From SHAN690 sp041391765 (lineage in GTDB: Bacteria > Bacteroidota > Bacteroidia > Flavobacteriales_G > Salibacteraceae): a stretch of DNA of 64,000 nucleotides. Below the pieces are notes generated by a model, which saw only the letters and a list, made by a program, of their open reading frames with translations, had not been told where the DNA came from and ran no database searches. This document shows, piece after piece, positions 16,186 to 25,188 of the stretch (positions are counted from its first letter, which is position 1; every line of letters begins with the position of its first letter). Made by a program: the position numbers and the translations under genes. Location: assembly GCA_041391765.1 (NCBI GenBank), contig JAWKNJ010000027.1, positions 25,810 to 89,809 on the forward strand. Reading direction: 5' to 3'.

Positions 16186-17124
16186 TCAGCGCCCAGTATT
16201 AGCCTGACCCGCCAAGAGGTATAAAATTGCCATTCTTACCGCAACACCGTTCTCAACCTGATCAAGTATAATACTATATTCACTATCAGCGAGATCCGAA
16301 GTGATTTCCACTCCCCGATTTATGGGTCCAGGATGCATGATCACAAGATCCTTTTTACCCATTTCATGAAGCACTTCACGGCTCAACCCATATTGCATTG
16401 AGTATTCCCTTAAGGTTGGGAAATATTGAATCTCCTGGCGTTCCAATTGAATCCTTAACATATTCGCGACCTCACACCAGCTTATTGCTTTTCTCAAATC
16501 ATTGAATACTCTAACGCCCAGCTTCTCTATATGCTTTGGAATCAGCGTTGTTGGCCCACACACTGCTACCTCCGCCCCAAGCATCTGAAGACAGAAAATA
16601 TTAGAAAGTGCGACCCTGGAGTGAAGAATATCTCCAACAATTGCTATTTTCTTACCCCTTAGATCACCTATTCGTTGTTGAAGCGAAAACGCATCAAGCA
16701 GCGCTTGAGTGGGATGCTCATGAGCACCATCACCAGCATTGATAATACTGCAATCCACGTGTTTTGAAAGAAATACACAAGCCCCTGGGTTAGGATGACG
16801 CATCACCACCATATCCACTTTCATCGCTAAGATGTTATTGACGGTATCAATAAGTGTCTCCCCTTTCTTAACAGAGGATGAAGAAGCTGAGAAATTAACC
16901 ACATCTGCGGAGAGTCGCTTTTCGGCCAACTCAAACGAAAGCTTAGTTCTTGTTGAGTTTTCAAAGAATATATTGGCGATGGTGACATCTCTGAGCGAAG
17001 GAACTTTCTTGATTGGTCGATTGATGACCTGCTTAAAATTCTCTGCTGTTTCGAAAATCAAGTCAATATCCGAACGTGTGATGTTCTTGATTCCAAGCAG
17101 ATGTTTTGTAGAAAGTTTTGTCAT
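16186..17124 (-). CDS. pyrB: Aspartate carbamoyltransferase catalytic subunit
   Basis: Catalyses the first committed step of pyrimidine synthesis, carbamoyl phosphate plus aspartate. 312 residues with the carbamoyl-phosphate motif STRTKLSFELAEKRL, a GDGAHEHPTQALLDAFSL loop, and HPGPINRGVEI near the C-terminus. No pyrI regulatory subunit is seen. The start overlaps the pyrR stop by four bases, so it is translationally coupled to pyrR. Confidence 0.97.
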   Translation of the reverse strand: MTKLSTKHLLGIKNITRSDIDLIFETAENFKQVINRPIKKVPSLRDVTIANIFFENSTRTKLSFELAEKRLSADVVNFSASSSSVKKGETLIDTVNNILAMKVDMVVMRHPNPGACVFLSKHVDCSIINAGDGAHEHPTQALLDAFSLQQRIGDLRGKKIAIVGDILHSRVALSNIFCLQMLGAEVAVCGPTTLIPKHIEKLGVRVFNDLRKAISWCEVANMLRIQLERQEIQYFPTLREYSMQYGLSREVLHEMGKKDLVIMHPGPINRGVEITSDLADSEYSIILDQVENGVAVRMAILYLLAGQANTGR

Positions 17125-17672
17125 TCCTTTTTACCTGAACTGTAAAGTACGACTTGATTTTCCTGTTCGCTTTCACCCCAAAGCACTTTCACTGTCTCAT
17201 CCGAAACCACATCCACAATTCTTCCCGTGTAGTCGGGTTGCACGGGCAATTCTCTGCTGAACCTGCGATCAATTAACACCATCAATTCAACATTGGCAGG
17301 TCGCCCGAAATCAAGCAATGCGTCCAAACCTGACCTCACTGTTCGGCCGGTATATAGCACGTCATCAATCAAAATGATGTTTTGTCCCTCGACACTGAAT
17401 TCGAGGTTTGTTTTGGATGGCACTAACACTTCATCGCGTCTTCTGAAATCATCGCGATGAAAGGTGATGTCTAACTCCCCATATTTGATTTGGGGAACCT
17501 TGGCAAAAGCCTTGAGTCGCTCAGCAATTTTCCGCCCGAGATAAATTCCCCGCGGCTGAAGAGCAACGAGCGCAAGTGACTCAACTTCACCGTGTCTTTC
17601 ATAAACTTCGAATGCTAACCTATCCAGGGTGTAGCTCAGCGCCTGCGGATCAAGTAGTGGCCTAGCGTGCAT
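17121..17672 (-). CDS. pyrR: PyrR bifunctional regulator / uracil phosphoribosyltransferase
   Basis: 183 residues from ATG 17672 (MHARPLLDPQALSYTLDRLA). The frame is open a further 12 codons but that would run into the rpsA terminator and upstream of the -7 box, so the later start is preferred. The type I PRTase PRPP loop is intact (IILIDDVLYTGRTVRSGLDAL region, with DDVLYTGRT), as are LVALQPRGIYLG and DRRFSRELPVQPDY. In Firmicutes PyrR binds a leader RNA and causes attenuation. Here the transcript seems to have almost no leader, so regulation of the downstream pyrB by that route is unlikely. Confidence 0.93.
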   Translation of the reverse strand: MHARPLLDPQALSYTLDRLAFEVYERHGEVESLALVALQPRGIYLGRKIAERLKAFAKVPQIKYGELDITFHRDDFRRRDEVLVPSKTNLEFSVEGQNIILIDDVLYTGRTVRSGLDALLDFGRPANVELMVLIDRRFSRELPVQPDYTGRIVDVVSDETVKVLWGESEQENQVVLYSSGKKE

Positions 17673-17683
17673 CAGATTGACTG

Positions 17684-17691
17684 CAAATATA
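17684..17691 (-). promoter_or_regulatory. -7 box of pyrR (TATATTTG)
   Basis: On the minus strand TATATTTG matches TAnnTTTG exactly and ends 11 bases before the pyrR ATG. The -33 position falls in or next to the T-tract of the rpsA terminator (TTTG 14 bases upstream, Ts at 18-19). The predicted 5' leader is only about five bases. Confidence 0.6.
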
Positions 17692-17706
17692 AGGGAGGTT
17701 AGAGGC

Positions 17707-17742
17707 AAAAAAAATCCCCAACGAAAAACGCTGGGGATTTTT
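17707..17742 (-). terminator. Intrinsic terminator of rpsA
   Basis: AAAATCCCCA and TGGGGATTTT pair around an 11-base loop, followed on the minus strand by a run of eight Ts. It lies 24 bases after the rpsA stop codon. The stem is A/T-flanked on both sides, but nothing convergent needs it, so it serves rpsA. It also separates rpsA from pyrR, although the pyrR -33 region overlaps its T-tract. Confidence 0.9.
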
Positions 17743-17765
17743 GAATTTATTGAGTTGCTTTCGCA

Positions 17766-19865
17766 TTACTTCTTAGACTTCTTTTCGGCTTGTTCCATCT
17801 CATCCTTCAAGTTAGATAAGACGTCAAGGTCGCCAAGCGTTGTCTTTTCTAGCGAATCATTGATCATCTTAACAGCTCTTCTGTCAGACTTTCCTTTCGC
17901 TGGCTTGCGCTTCTTACCATCTCCACTATCTGCTTCATCCGCCATTCCTGACTCGAAGGTTTTAGTGTGAGAAACGATAATCTTCTTCGCATCCTTATTG
18001 AATTCAATGATCATGAACTCAAGTGTTTCATCGTTTGCAGCTTTTGAACCATCTTCTTTATTCAGGTGACGGCTAGGCGCAAATCCTTCAACACCATATG
18101 GAAGGTTTACTACTGCACCTTTATCATTTCGGTGAGTAATCGTTCCTTGGTGAACGCTTCCAACCTCAAATACTGATTCGAAAACATCCCATGGATTCTC
18201 TTCCAATTGCTTGTGACCAAGGCTCAATCTTCTGTTGTCCTTATCGATTTCAAGCACTACAACCTCCATATTCTCACCTACTTTGGTGAACTCAGATGGG
18301 TGATTGATTTTCTTGCTCCAGCTCAAGTCAGAAATGTGGATCAATCCATCGATTCCTTCTTCAAGCTCCACAAACACTCCGAAGTTTGAAAGGTTAGTCA
18401 CTCGACCGGTGTGCTTGCTTTCAACTGGATAGCGCTTCTCGATGTCATCCCATGGATCAGTAGTCAACTGACGAGTGCTCAATGAAAGTTTACGCTCATC
18501 GCGATCGATAGCGATCACTTTCGCTTCAACTTCATCTCCCACTTTGAAGAATTGATCCGCTGTTCTCAAGTGCTGTGACCAGCTCATTTCAGAAACGTGA
18601 ATCAAGCCTTCAACTCCTGCCGCAACTTCTACGAATGCTCCGTAATCAGCTAATACAACAACTTTTCCTTTGATGGTATCTCCTTCTTTGATCTCGGTAT
18701 TCAACGCATCCCATGGATGTGGCTGAAGTTGCTTGACGCCAAGAGCGATACGCTTCTTCTCATCATCAAAGTCAAGGATAACAACGTTGATCGTCTGATC
18801 AAGTTCAACGACTTCTTCAGGATGGTTGATACGTCCCCAGCTCAAGTCAGTGATGTGGATCAATCCGTCAACACCGCCAAGGTCAATGAACACACCGTAA
18901 GAAGTGATGTTCTTAACGGTACCTTCCAATACCTGACCCTTTTCAAGTTTTTGCATGATCTCCACCTTCTGCTGTTCGATTTCAGCTTCGATCAACGCTT
19001 TATGAGAAACGACAACGTTTTTGAATTCATTGTTGATTTTCACAACCTTGAATTCCATGTGCTTACCAACGTACACATCGTAATCACGGATTGGTTTCAC
19101 GTCAATTTGCGACCCTGGCAAGAATGCCTCCAGTCCGAATACATCAACGATCAAACCTCCCTTGGTGCGACATTTAACATAGCCCTTAACAATTACATCA
19201 TTGTCCTTGGCTTCATTAACACGCTCCCAAGCACGCATCATGCGAGCCTTCTTATGTGAAAGAACTAACTGCCCGTTAGCATCTTCTGTTTTTTCAACGT
19301 AAACCTCAACCTCATCTCCAACCTTCAAATCAGGATTGTGACGGAATTCAGGTGCGGGAATAACTCCTTCGCTCTTGTATCCGATGTTCACGACAACTTC
19401 ACGCTGAGTCATTGCTACAACCTTACCGTCAATTACAGTGTGTTCTGTGATAGATGTCAAGGTCTCATCATACATGCGCTCCATTTCGATGCGCTCTTCG
19501 TCAGAGTAAACTTCTCTGCGCTTATCCAGCTTTGACCAATCGAACTTAGCCGGATCGAGTTTCTCAACTTCTACTTTTTTAGCCTCTGGAGTTTCAACAA
19601 CTTCCTTTGCAACTTCGGGAGTCGCATCAGCAACAACCTCTTCAGCAGCTTCCTTCTTCACACGAGCACGCGGAGCTTTTGGAGCTTCTGATGCCGATTC
19701 AGTTTTAGCAGTGGAGGTTTTCTTAGCTGCAGGTTTTTCTTCAGCTTTCACGTCTGAATCCTTCTCAGCCTTAGTTGTGGTTTTCTTTGCAGCAGGCTTC
19801 TTAGCCGGTGCTTTTTTTGCAGCTGCGGCTTTAGTTCCGGCAGCTTCTTCTGTTTTTTTAGCCAT
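17766..19865 (-). CDS. rpsA: 30S ribosomal protein S1 with Lys/Ala-rich N-terminal tail
   Basis: 699 residues from ATG 19865. Six S1 (OB-fold) domains run from about residue 130: the later ones show the standard GxVxxxxxYGxFVxL pattern followed by GLIHISDLSW (GRVTNLSNFGVFVELEEG, GKVVVLADYGAFVEVAAG, GTVKNITSYGVFIDLGGV). S1 binds mRNA on the 30S subunit and is important for initiation without Shine-Dalgarno pairing. The first 100 residues are unusual: low-complexity AAKKAPAKKPAAKK-like sequence resembling histone H1, then an acidic KEAAEEVVADATPEV stretch. A basic Lys/Arg-rich segment (KKRKPAKGKSDRR) also follows the sixth domain near the C-terminus. Confidence 0.96.
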   Translation of the reverse strand: MAKKTEEAAGTKAAAAKKAPAKKPAAKKTTTKAEKDSDVKAEEKPAAKKTSTAKTESASEAPKAPRARVKKEAAEEVVADATPEVAKEVVETPEAKKVEVEKLDPAKFDWSKLDKRREVYSDEERIEMERMYDETLTSITEHTVIDGKVVAMTQREVVVNIGYKSEGVIPAPEFRHNPDLKVGDEVEVYVEKTEDANGQLVLSHKKARMMRAWERVNEAKDNDVIVKGYVKCRTKGGLIVDVFGLEAFLPGSQIDVKPIRDYDVYVGKHMEFKVVKINNEFKNVVVSHKALIEAEIEQQKVEIMQKLEKGQVLEGTVKNITSYGVFIDLGGVDGLIHITDLSWGRINHPEEVVELDQTINVVILDFDDEKKRIALGVKQLQPHPWDALNTEIKEGDTIKGKVVVLADYGAFVEVAAGVEGLIHVSEMSWSQHLRTADQFFKVGDEVEAKVIAIDRDERKLSLSTRQLTTDPWDDIEKRYPVESKHTGRVTNLSNFGVFVELEEGIDGLIHISDLSWSKKINHPSEFTKVGENMEVVVLEIDKDNRRLSLGHKQLEENPWDVFESVFEVGSVHQGTITHRNDKGAVVNLPYGVEGFAPSRHLNKEDGSKAANDETLEFMIIEFNKDAKKIIVSHTKTFESGMADEADSGDGKKRKPAKGKSDRRAVKMINDSLEKTTLGDLDVLSNLKDEMEQAEKKSKK

Positions 19866-19955
19866 TTGGCACAATTTGTATCCTGCTCAAATCGGCACGA
19901 ACAGGAGGTTTTAAACTTGCAGGGAGCCGATGGCCCTGTTTTTCTTAAAGGGCTG

Positions 19956-19963
19956 CAAATGTA
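19956..19963 (-). promoter_or_regulatory. Candidate -7 box of rpsA (TACATTTG)
   Basis: On the minus strand TACATTTG matches TAnnTTTG exactly. No clear TTTG lies 17-21 bases upstream. It leaves a leader of about 85-90 bases before the rpsA ATG, the longest in this window. The leader contains a short hairpin (CAGGG/CCCTG arms, 19922-19938) that might mediate autogenous control; that is inference. Confidence 0.5.
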
Positions 19964-20016
19964 GGATTAATGATTTTAAATCCTAGTGGAAATCAAGAAG
20001 TTATTCTGCTCCTGTG

Positions 20017-22350
20017 TCACCTATTCAACAAGACTTTTCCCTTGTATACATGTCCATTGACCGTGTTACATTCAATAATGTAAACCCCACTTGACAGTTT
20101 AGACAAATCAATGGAGGCCTGATATGTCTTGCAGTTCTTCCTTAAAAGAACTTCACCGCGGACACTTGACACACTGATTGAAAGAAGTTGAATTTCGCTT
20201 TCGATACTCAACAGAGCGTCTACTGGATTGGGATAAACATTAATAACAGGTTCACTCACCACTTGAATTCCATTGGGTTTTTCTATCAGCTTTAAGTAAT
20301 CGCCTTGCAAAACAAACTCAAGCGAATCACGCTCTAATTCTTCAACGGTCAACTCAACCGTTGGCGCCAAACCATTGTCAATTGACCACTTGTCTACAAA
20401 AACCATGTAAGTACCTATCGCCAGTCCTTCAAAACGGAAATAACCTGAAGCATTTGTTAGCTTTCTTCCGGCAGGCTGACCAGTGTTATCGAGCAGCACA
20501 ATAGGCAATCCAACCACTGGATCACCCTCTCCTCTTCCGGCACCCTGTGAGACAAACCCACCAATGAAACCCTGCCCTCCAGGGTTCGAACCCGATAATA
20601 GCTGATGAACAACATCAAGTGTGTCACAAAAGAGTGGTTGAATGAAATCTGCACTGGTGACAACTGACTTCAGTTGATAATATGTCGGGAGCAAATTGGG
20701 GTACAGTGCCGAATCAGGAGCAATTTTTAGCAGAAACGAGTCTTGTGATAACACAAAACTAAATTGACCGTTCGCGTTAGTTATCGTTGAGTCAGAGGCA
20801 TAAACAAAACCGTTTTGAGCATCATAATTCACCAGATAAACCATGCTGGACGCAACCGGATTTTGGCTTGCATCGACCGCAACCCCTGTTAGAAACGTGG
20901 TGTCCGTTGGCACATTAATCGTATCCCAAAAACTACAACCTCCCTGCACCATATTCTCAACCAAGTAAACTGTTGAGTTGAAGGGATTCAATGAAGCCTC
21001 TGTGCAACCTGAGTTTAGGCAGTTAAAATTGGTTCCCGAAATTATCGGATCACCGCTCAAAACACTCCAAAGCGCTATTGAGTCAGAGTTTAACGCTATC
21101 GTATCCCATGTGTTGTAGCAAGCGGGAACCGTGGCGTGTGTTGGTCCCAAGGTCTTGATGCGCAGCCTAACCGATGACAATCCAAAAGCCGGACACTGAT
21201 TATCCCAAGCCTTGATGATGGCGTCAATACCATAGTCATACTTTTTGTTGATGACAGCACAAATGGAAGCCGTTGTTGGATTGGATCCTGTAAGCTGAAT
21301 GTCATAGTAGTCCGCAATAAACTCAAGATTAGAGGAGATGAATACCGAATCCAAAATGTCAGGGTCACTGAATGTGACATCAAAACAAAACGTATCTCCG
21401 ACACATGCTCGAATTTCATTAGAATCCAACAGTTTGCAACCCGAAAGATTGTCCATGTAATCATAAATTGGATTGATTACAGAGTTGGTTTTCAAAACCA
21501 GCAACAAAACATCTCGATAGGTACTGCCTTTAAACAATCCTGAGAAGGAATTCCACTCATCGGTGCGAACCACCACATTGTAGTATCCATATTGATATCC
21601 TGCTGGCAGTAACGCGTTATAGGAAACTTGTCCTGTCAAATTATCAATGACAAATCCATTAATCGGATTAGATGGCGAATAACCAGCTGAATAAGCACAT
21701 GATTGAAATGTGTTCGACCAACTTGTGTAAAGGCTAAAAGCAGTATCTAACTGATATGTAAGACTGTCTCCATCCTCATCAAATTTGGCCAAACTAAAAG
21801 TGTAATTCGAAGAATCTAGGATGGCTCCGGGCATATCATACCTGAATGAACGAGAGGAGTGTTCATTACCTGGATTGATATCCAATTTTGTACTGTATGA
21901 TGGTTGGCCAATTAAATTGATCGTTGATACCCTTGCGCCAGTACTGTACGTGATTCGGATGTCACCTGAGCAACCTACATATAAAGAACCGGTATGGAAT
22001 GTTTCCTCATAGACACCAACCCTATACCCTGTCAGCCCAGCTGAATTCAAACATGAATTACTACTGGAATTCGCAGCACAGAATAACCCCAATTGCTTAG
22101 TTTGGACTAATGGGAGTACCACTGAATACGCAGAACCCAAAGAACTTAAGCAATTGACTTGTAATGAAATTAAAGGAAAGGGTATCGCGCTTCCACTATA
22201 CAAACTTCCTCCACACCAATTTACATACTCAGCCCTCAGGAGAATTGAATCATTTCCTATGAATTCATACGAAAGTTCACATGAAATCATATGTGAACTC
22301 ATGCCCTTCAATGAAAGCAAAAGGCAAATAATCAGAAGAAATCTTTTCAC
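20017..22350 (-). CDS. T9SS-sorted secreted protein with carboxypeptidase-regulatory-like domains
   Basis: 777 residues starting at a GTG (22350); no ATG is available before the signal peptide MKRFLLIICLLLSLKGMSS. The first 400 residues have the pattern of large Bacteroidota extracellular proteins built from beta-sandwiches (SYEFIGNDSILLRAEYVN, DEDGDSLTYQLD, cadherin-like INGFVIDNLTGQVSYN). Residues about 490-570 and 600-670 are transthyretin-like domains (GVAVDASQNPVASSMVYLVN, GYFRFEGLAIGTYMVFVDKW). The end is a type A sorting domain (INVYPNPVDALLSIES, LSKLSSGVYIIECN). It should be exported through the Sec system and sorted by T9SS. Confidence 0.85.
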   Translation of the reverse strand: MKRFLLIICLLLSLKGMSSHMISCELSYEFIGNDSILLRAEYVNWCGGSLYSGSAIPFPLISLQVNCLSSLGSAYSVVLPLVQTKQLGLFCAANSSSNSCLNSAGLTGYRVGVYEETFHTGSLYVGCSGDIRITYSTGARVSTINLIGQPSYSTKLDINPGNEHSSRSFRYDMPGAILDSSNYTFSLAKFDEDGDSLTYQLDTAFSLYTSWSNTFQSCAYSAGYSPSNPINGFVIDNLTGQVSYNALLPAGYQYGYYNVVVRTDEWNSFSGLFKGSTYRDVLLLVLKTNSVINPIYDYMDNLSGCKLLDSNEIRACVGDTFCFDVTFSDPDILDSVFISSNLEFIADYYDIQLTGSNPTTASICAVINKKYDYGIDAIIKAWDNQCPAFGLSSVRLRIKTLGPTHATVPACYNTWDTIALNSDSIALWSVLSGDPIISGTNFNCLNSGCTEASLNPFNSTVYLVENMVQGGCSFWDTINVPTDTTFLTGVAVDASQNPVASSMVYLVNYDAQNGFVYASDSTITNANGQFSFVLSQDSFLLKIAPDSALYPNLLPTYYQLKSVVTSADFIQPLFCDTLDVVHQLLSGSNPGGQGFIGGFVSQGAGRGEGDPVVGLPIVLLDNTGQPAGRKLTNASGYFRFEGLAIGTYMVFVDKWSIDNGLAPTVELTVEELERDSLEFVLQGDYLKLIEKPNGIQVVSEPVINVYPNPVDALLSIESEIQLLSISVSSVRGEVLLRKNCKTYQASIDLSKLSSGVYIIECNTVNGHVYKGKVLLNR

Positions 22351-22394
22351 GACTTTAGTTTAGTGGTTTGGGCAAAGACGTGCGCCTTTTTGGA

Positions 22395-23630
22395 TTAGTT
22401 GACTGTAACCAATCTGCCTAACCGCTGCAACACCGGTGGATGGCTGTAGTTCACGAACACATAGTACGGATGTGGCTTTAGGTTGCTCAAATTCTCCGCT
22501 GTAAGTTTCCTTAATCCAGAAGCCAATGGTTCACCCGAATACGTGTCGCGTGCGTATGCATCGGCCTCAAACTCGTTTTTGCGACTCAACACGTTCATTC
22601 CGATACCGATCAATGTGCTGATGGGCGAGAATATAATACCGAAGGCGATGATGCCAACGTGGAAACTCCCCTGCTCAGCTCCGAGTGCTTGACTAAATGC
22701 ATCCATGCGGAGAAACACCCCTAAGAGAAACAACATGAAACCTGTTTGGGCAATTCCCAGAATCAAGGATTGAAGCGTATGCTTCTTCTTATAGTGCCCA
22801 ATCTCATGCGCTAGTACTGCCACGATTTCTTCGGTCGTCATTTGCTCAATCAACGTGTCGTATAAGGCGATCTTCTTTTTTGGTCCGAGTCCACTGAAGA
22901 ACGCGTTGGACTTCGCACTGCGCTTAGAACCATCCATGACAAATAGATTCGTGAGTTTGAAACCGACTTTATTACAGTAGGCCTCTATAGCTGTTCTCAA
23001 TTCTCCTTCCTCCAATGGAGTGAACTTGTTGAACAGTGGCATGATCCAGCTGGCGGCAAACATGGTCATGAATAGCGTGAAAATGCTGATAACGATCCAG
23101 GCTGTCAACCAAAACCATTCACCTAACTCGTAGTAAAACCAGATCACTATCGCTGCCAATGGTGCACCAATGACCGCTGATAGTGCAGCACCTTTGATCA
23201 TGTCGAGAATGAATGTTTTGACCGTGGTCTTATTGAATCCGAATTTTTCCTCAATTACAAACGTACTATAGATGCTGAAGGGTAGCGAGATGATGGATGA
23301 CGCCAAACCCAACAAAGCGAAATAGGCCAGCGCCAATAAAATGGGATGCTCAACGTATTGGCGCATGGCACCGTCAAGCCAACCGAAACCTCCGGAAACG
23401 AGCATAAACAAGGACAGGACGATGCTGATGCTGGAACTCAACACCCCCAACCTACTGTTCGCTTTGTCATACGCCAACCACTGGCTATAGCGCTCTTCGT
23501 CATATATCCCCTCGGCTTCTGGCGGTAGATTTGGCGACTTGACCTTGTCGTTCAAATAGTCCAGCCATTTATCAAAAACGAAGTCTGCGACTGTAATCGC
23601 AATCAGCGAATAGAATATGATTTCTGTCAT
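22395..23630 (-). CDS. Ste24-type M48 zinc metalloprotease
   Basis: 411 residues with several membrane helices. The zinc motif HEIGHYKKKH lies near residue 275 and the third ligand Glu in KNEFEADAYARD further on, the same layout as yeast Ste24/CAAX prenyl protease 1 (M48A): a long N-terminal membrane part, SNAFFSGLGPKKKIALYDTL just before the active site, and NYSHPPVLQRLGRL near the end. Bacterial members are thought to cut membrane proteins. It overlaps the hydrolase gene by four bases. Confidence 0.93.
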   Translation of the reverse strand: MTEIIFYSLIAITVADFVFDKWLDYLNDKVKSPNLPPEAEGIYDEERYSQWLAYDKANSRLGVLSSSISIVLSLFMLVSGGFGWLDGAMRQYVEHPILLALAYFALLGLASSIISLPFSIYSTFVIEEKFGFNKTTVKTFILDMIKGAALSAVIGAPLAAIVIWFYYELGEWFWLTAWIVISIFTLFMTMFAASWIMPLFNKFTPLEEGELRTAIEAYCNKVGFKLTNLFVMDGSKRSAKSNAFFSGLGPKKKIALYDTLIEQMTTEEIVAVLAHEIGHYKKKHTLQSLILGIAQTGFMLFLLGVFLRMDAFSQALGAEQGSFHVGIIAFGIIFSPISTLIGIGMNVLSRKNEFEADAYARDTYSGEPLASGLRKLTAENLSNLKPHPYYVFVNYSHPPVLQRLGRLVTVN

Positions 23631-24514
23631 GGACGAATGATAAACTGAAAGACAGCGTCCGTGTATTCTGGATAGCCCATCACATAAGGCACATCACTAT
23701 GACCAGCTCCTTCAATGCGATGCGCCTCTGAATAGCTTCCGTGATAATTGGAATAGACCACTTCACCATGGGTTTTTATGCTCAAGTAGTCATCTGCCAC
23801 ACCATGAATCCAGAAAAATGGCTCTTCCACCTTCTGTATTTCATCACCATTGTTGATCTGAAGACTGGAGAAGTACTCACCAGGAAGACTCAAACCCGAA
23901 GCATCCTCCACCATCACTTCATCAGAGGCGAAGGGCGACTCGAGCATCAGTTTTGAGGGTTGCAATGTCCTGGCATTTGCAGTCAGTTCTGTAGCAGGGG
24001 CAGTTCCCATACTGAAGCCATAAATCACTAATCTATCACTAGTTAACCCCATTTGAGTTAACCATTTCATGCATGCATCCACGTCTTCATATAACCCTTC
24101 TTCGCTGGGTGGACCTTCGCTCAGACCGTAGCCTCTGTAATCCATGGCCAATACGCCAAATCGATTCTTGGACCCGGCATTGGCCAACAGTTTCACCCTT
24201 GACCAGTAATAATCAAGATGACCCGCATTACCATGGCAGTATAGTATGACGGTATCCGTTGCGATGCGCGAGATGCTTCCGACATAAACGATATAGATTT
24301 TCTTATTGTCACCAGCGGGATCGCTTTGCAGCGTCAGCAAATGAATGAGTGAATCGGGGATGCTATACTCATCACCTATTTCAATTTCCTGTTCCCCTTC
24401 GAAAGCGTCCAGTTGATAAGATTCGATGGACGTATCCGGGTTGTATAGAAAGCTATCTAAACGCAGACAGGAACTGGTGAGGATCAAAATCGATATGTAG
24501 GCTAATTGTTTCAT
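23627..24514 (-). CDS. Alpha/beta-hydrolase lipoprotein
   Basis: 295 residues with a lipoprotein signal (MKQLAYISILILTSSC, Cys16). Catalytic elements of the BEM46-like serine hydrolases are all visible: the oxyanion segment LYCHGNAGHLDYYW, nucleophile GFSMG (residues about 165-170), acid in HGVADDYLS, and histidine in GAGHSDVPY. YRGYGLSEGPPSEEGLYEDV is typical of this family. The substrate is unknown. It lies between an outer-membrane lipoprotein and the Ste24 protease in an overlapping run. Confidence 0.88.
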   Translation of the reverse strand: MKQLAYISILILTSSCLRLDSFLYNPDTSIESYQLDAFEGEQEIEIGDEYSIPDSLIHLLTLQSDPAGDNKKIYIVYVGSISRIATDTVILYCHGNAGHLDYYWSRVKLLANAGSKNRFGVLAMDYRGYGLSEGPPSEEGLYEDVDACMKWLTQMGLTSDRLVIYGFSMGTAPATELTANARTLQPSKLMLESPFASDEVMVEDASGLSLPGEYFSSLQINNGDEIQKVEEPFFWIHGVADDYLSIKTHGEVVYSNYHGSYSEAHRIEGAGHSDVPYVMGYPEYTDAVFQFIIRP

Positions 24515-25188
24515 TACTTCATCAATCGCCTACTTACACCAAAATAGAACCCAAGCGTTCCATGATGACTTGGGGAAATATAGTCGACCACCAGATCCCT
24601 TGTGTCGTGTTGCATCCCTAAGTATTTAATCTCTGTGGTATATGCCCATTTCGGTCTGTTAAACTGATGTCCAATCATTACCCATGGAAGTAACTCATTT
24701 TGCTGTACCTGATTATGAGGCTTGGCTTTCACTAATTCAACCCAGGTGCCCGCACCAGCATAAAATAAGTTTGGTTTTTCACTATACTGCCACCAACACA
24801 AGGCATCCAATTGTGGATATGTTCGCACATAGCCTTTATAAGTATCCATCAAGAAGTGTAGTCCGGGACTGAGCGTTACTCCAAACTTTTCATTGTCCAA
24901 CTGAAATGCATTGACTCCGAGAGCTAGGTCCAATTGCAGAACACCAAAGGCGAGACTGGTAGTGTGAATGCCAGCAGAAACAGTTACCCCTGTATCCAAA
25001 CCATGAGAATAGCTTAGCGAACTGAGGGGAACCGGAATTGGCGCACCGCTAAATATGATTCCAGGTCCTCCTATACTGGCACTAACGGCCTTCTCCCCTT
25101 TTTCCAGTGGCTTCACCACGCGCGTAACATTGCATGCTGAAGAAACAGCAACAACGAACGCAATGATCAATATTCTAATAGTAGCCAT
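24514..25188 (-). CDS. Putative outer-membrane lipoprotein, beta-barrel-like
   Basis: 224 residues with a lipobox (AVSSAC, Cys19) and then Gly-rich alternating strands (SASIGGPGIIFSGAPIPVPL, LGFYFGVSRRL at the end), consistent with a small outer-membrane barrel. No family is recognised. The first gene of the pair (25175-27223) overlaps it by 14 bases, and it shares a base with the next, so it is embedded in a five-gene run. Confidence 0.72.
   Translation of the reverse strand: MATIRILIIAFVVAVSSACNVTRVVKPLEKGEKAVSASIGGPGIIFSGAPIPVPLSSLSYSHGLDTGVTVSAGIHTTSLAFGVLQLDLALGVNAFQLDNEKFGVTLSPGLHFLMDTYKGYVRTYPQLDALCWWQYSEKPNLFYAGAGTWVELVKAKPHNQVQQNELLPWVMIGHQFNRPKWAYTTEIKYLGMQHDTRDLVVDYISPSHHGTLGFYFGVSRRLMK

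Noticed and set aside
18717..19259. Long open frame on the plus strand opposite rpsA
   Set aside because: It lies entirely over conserved S1 domains in the opposite strand; the open frame follows from the codon bias of rpsA and its peptide has no family features.
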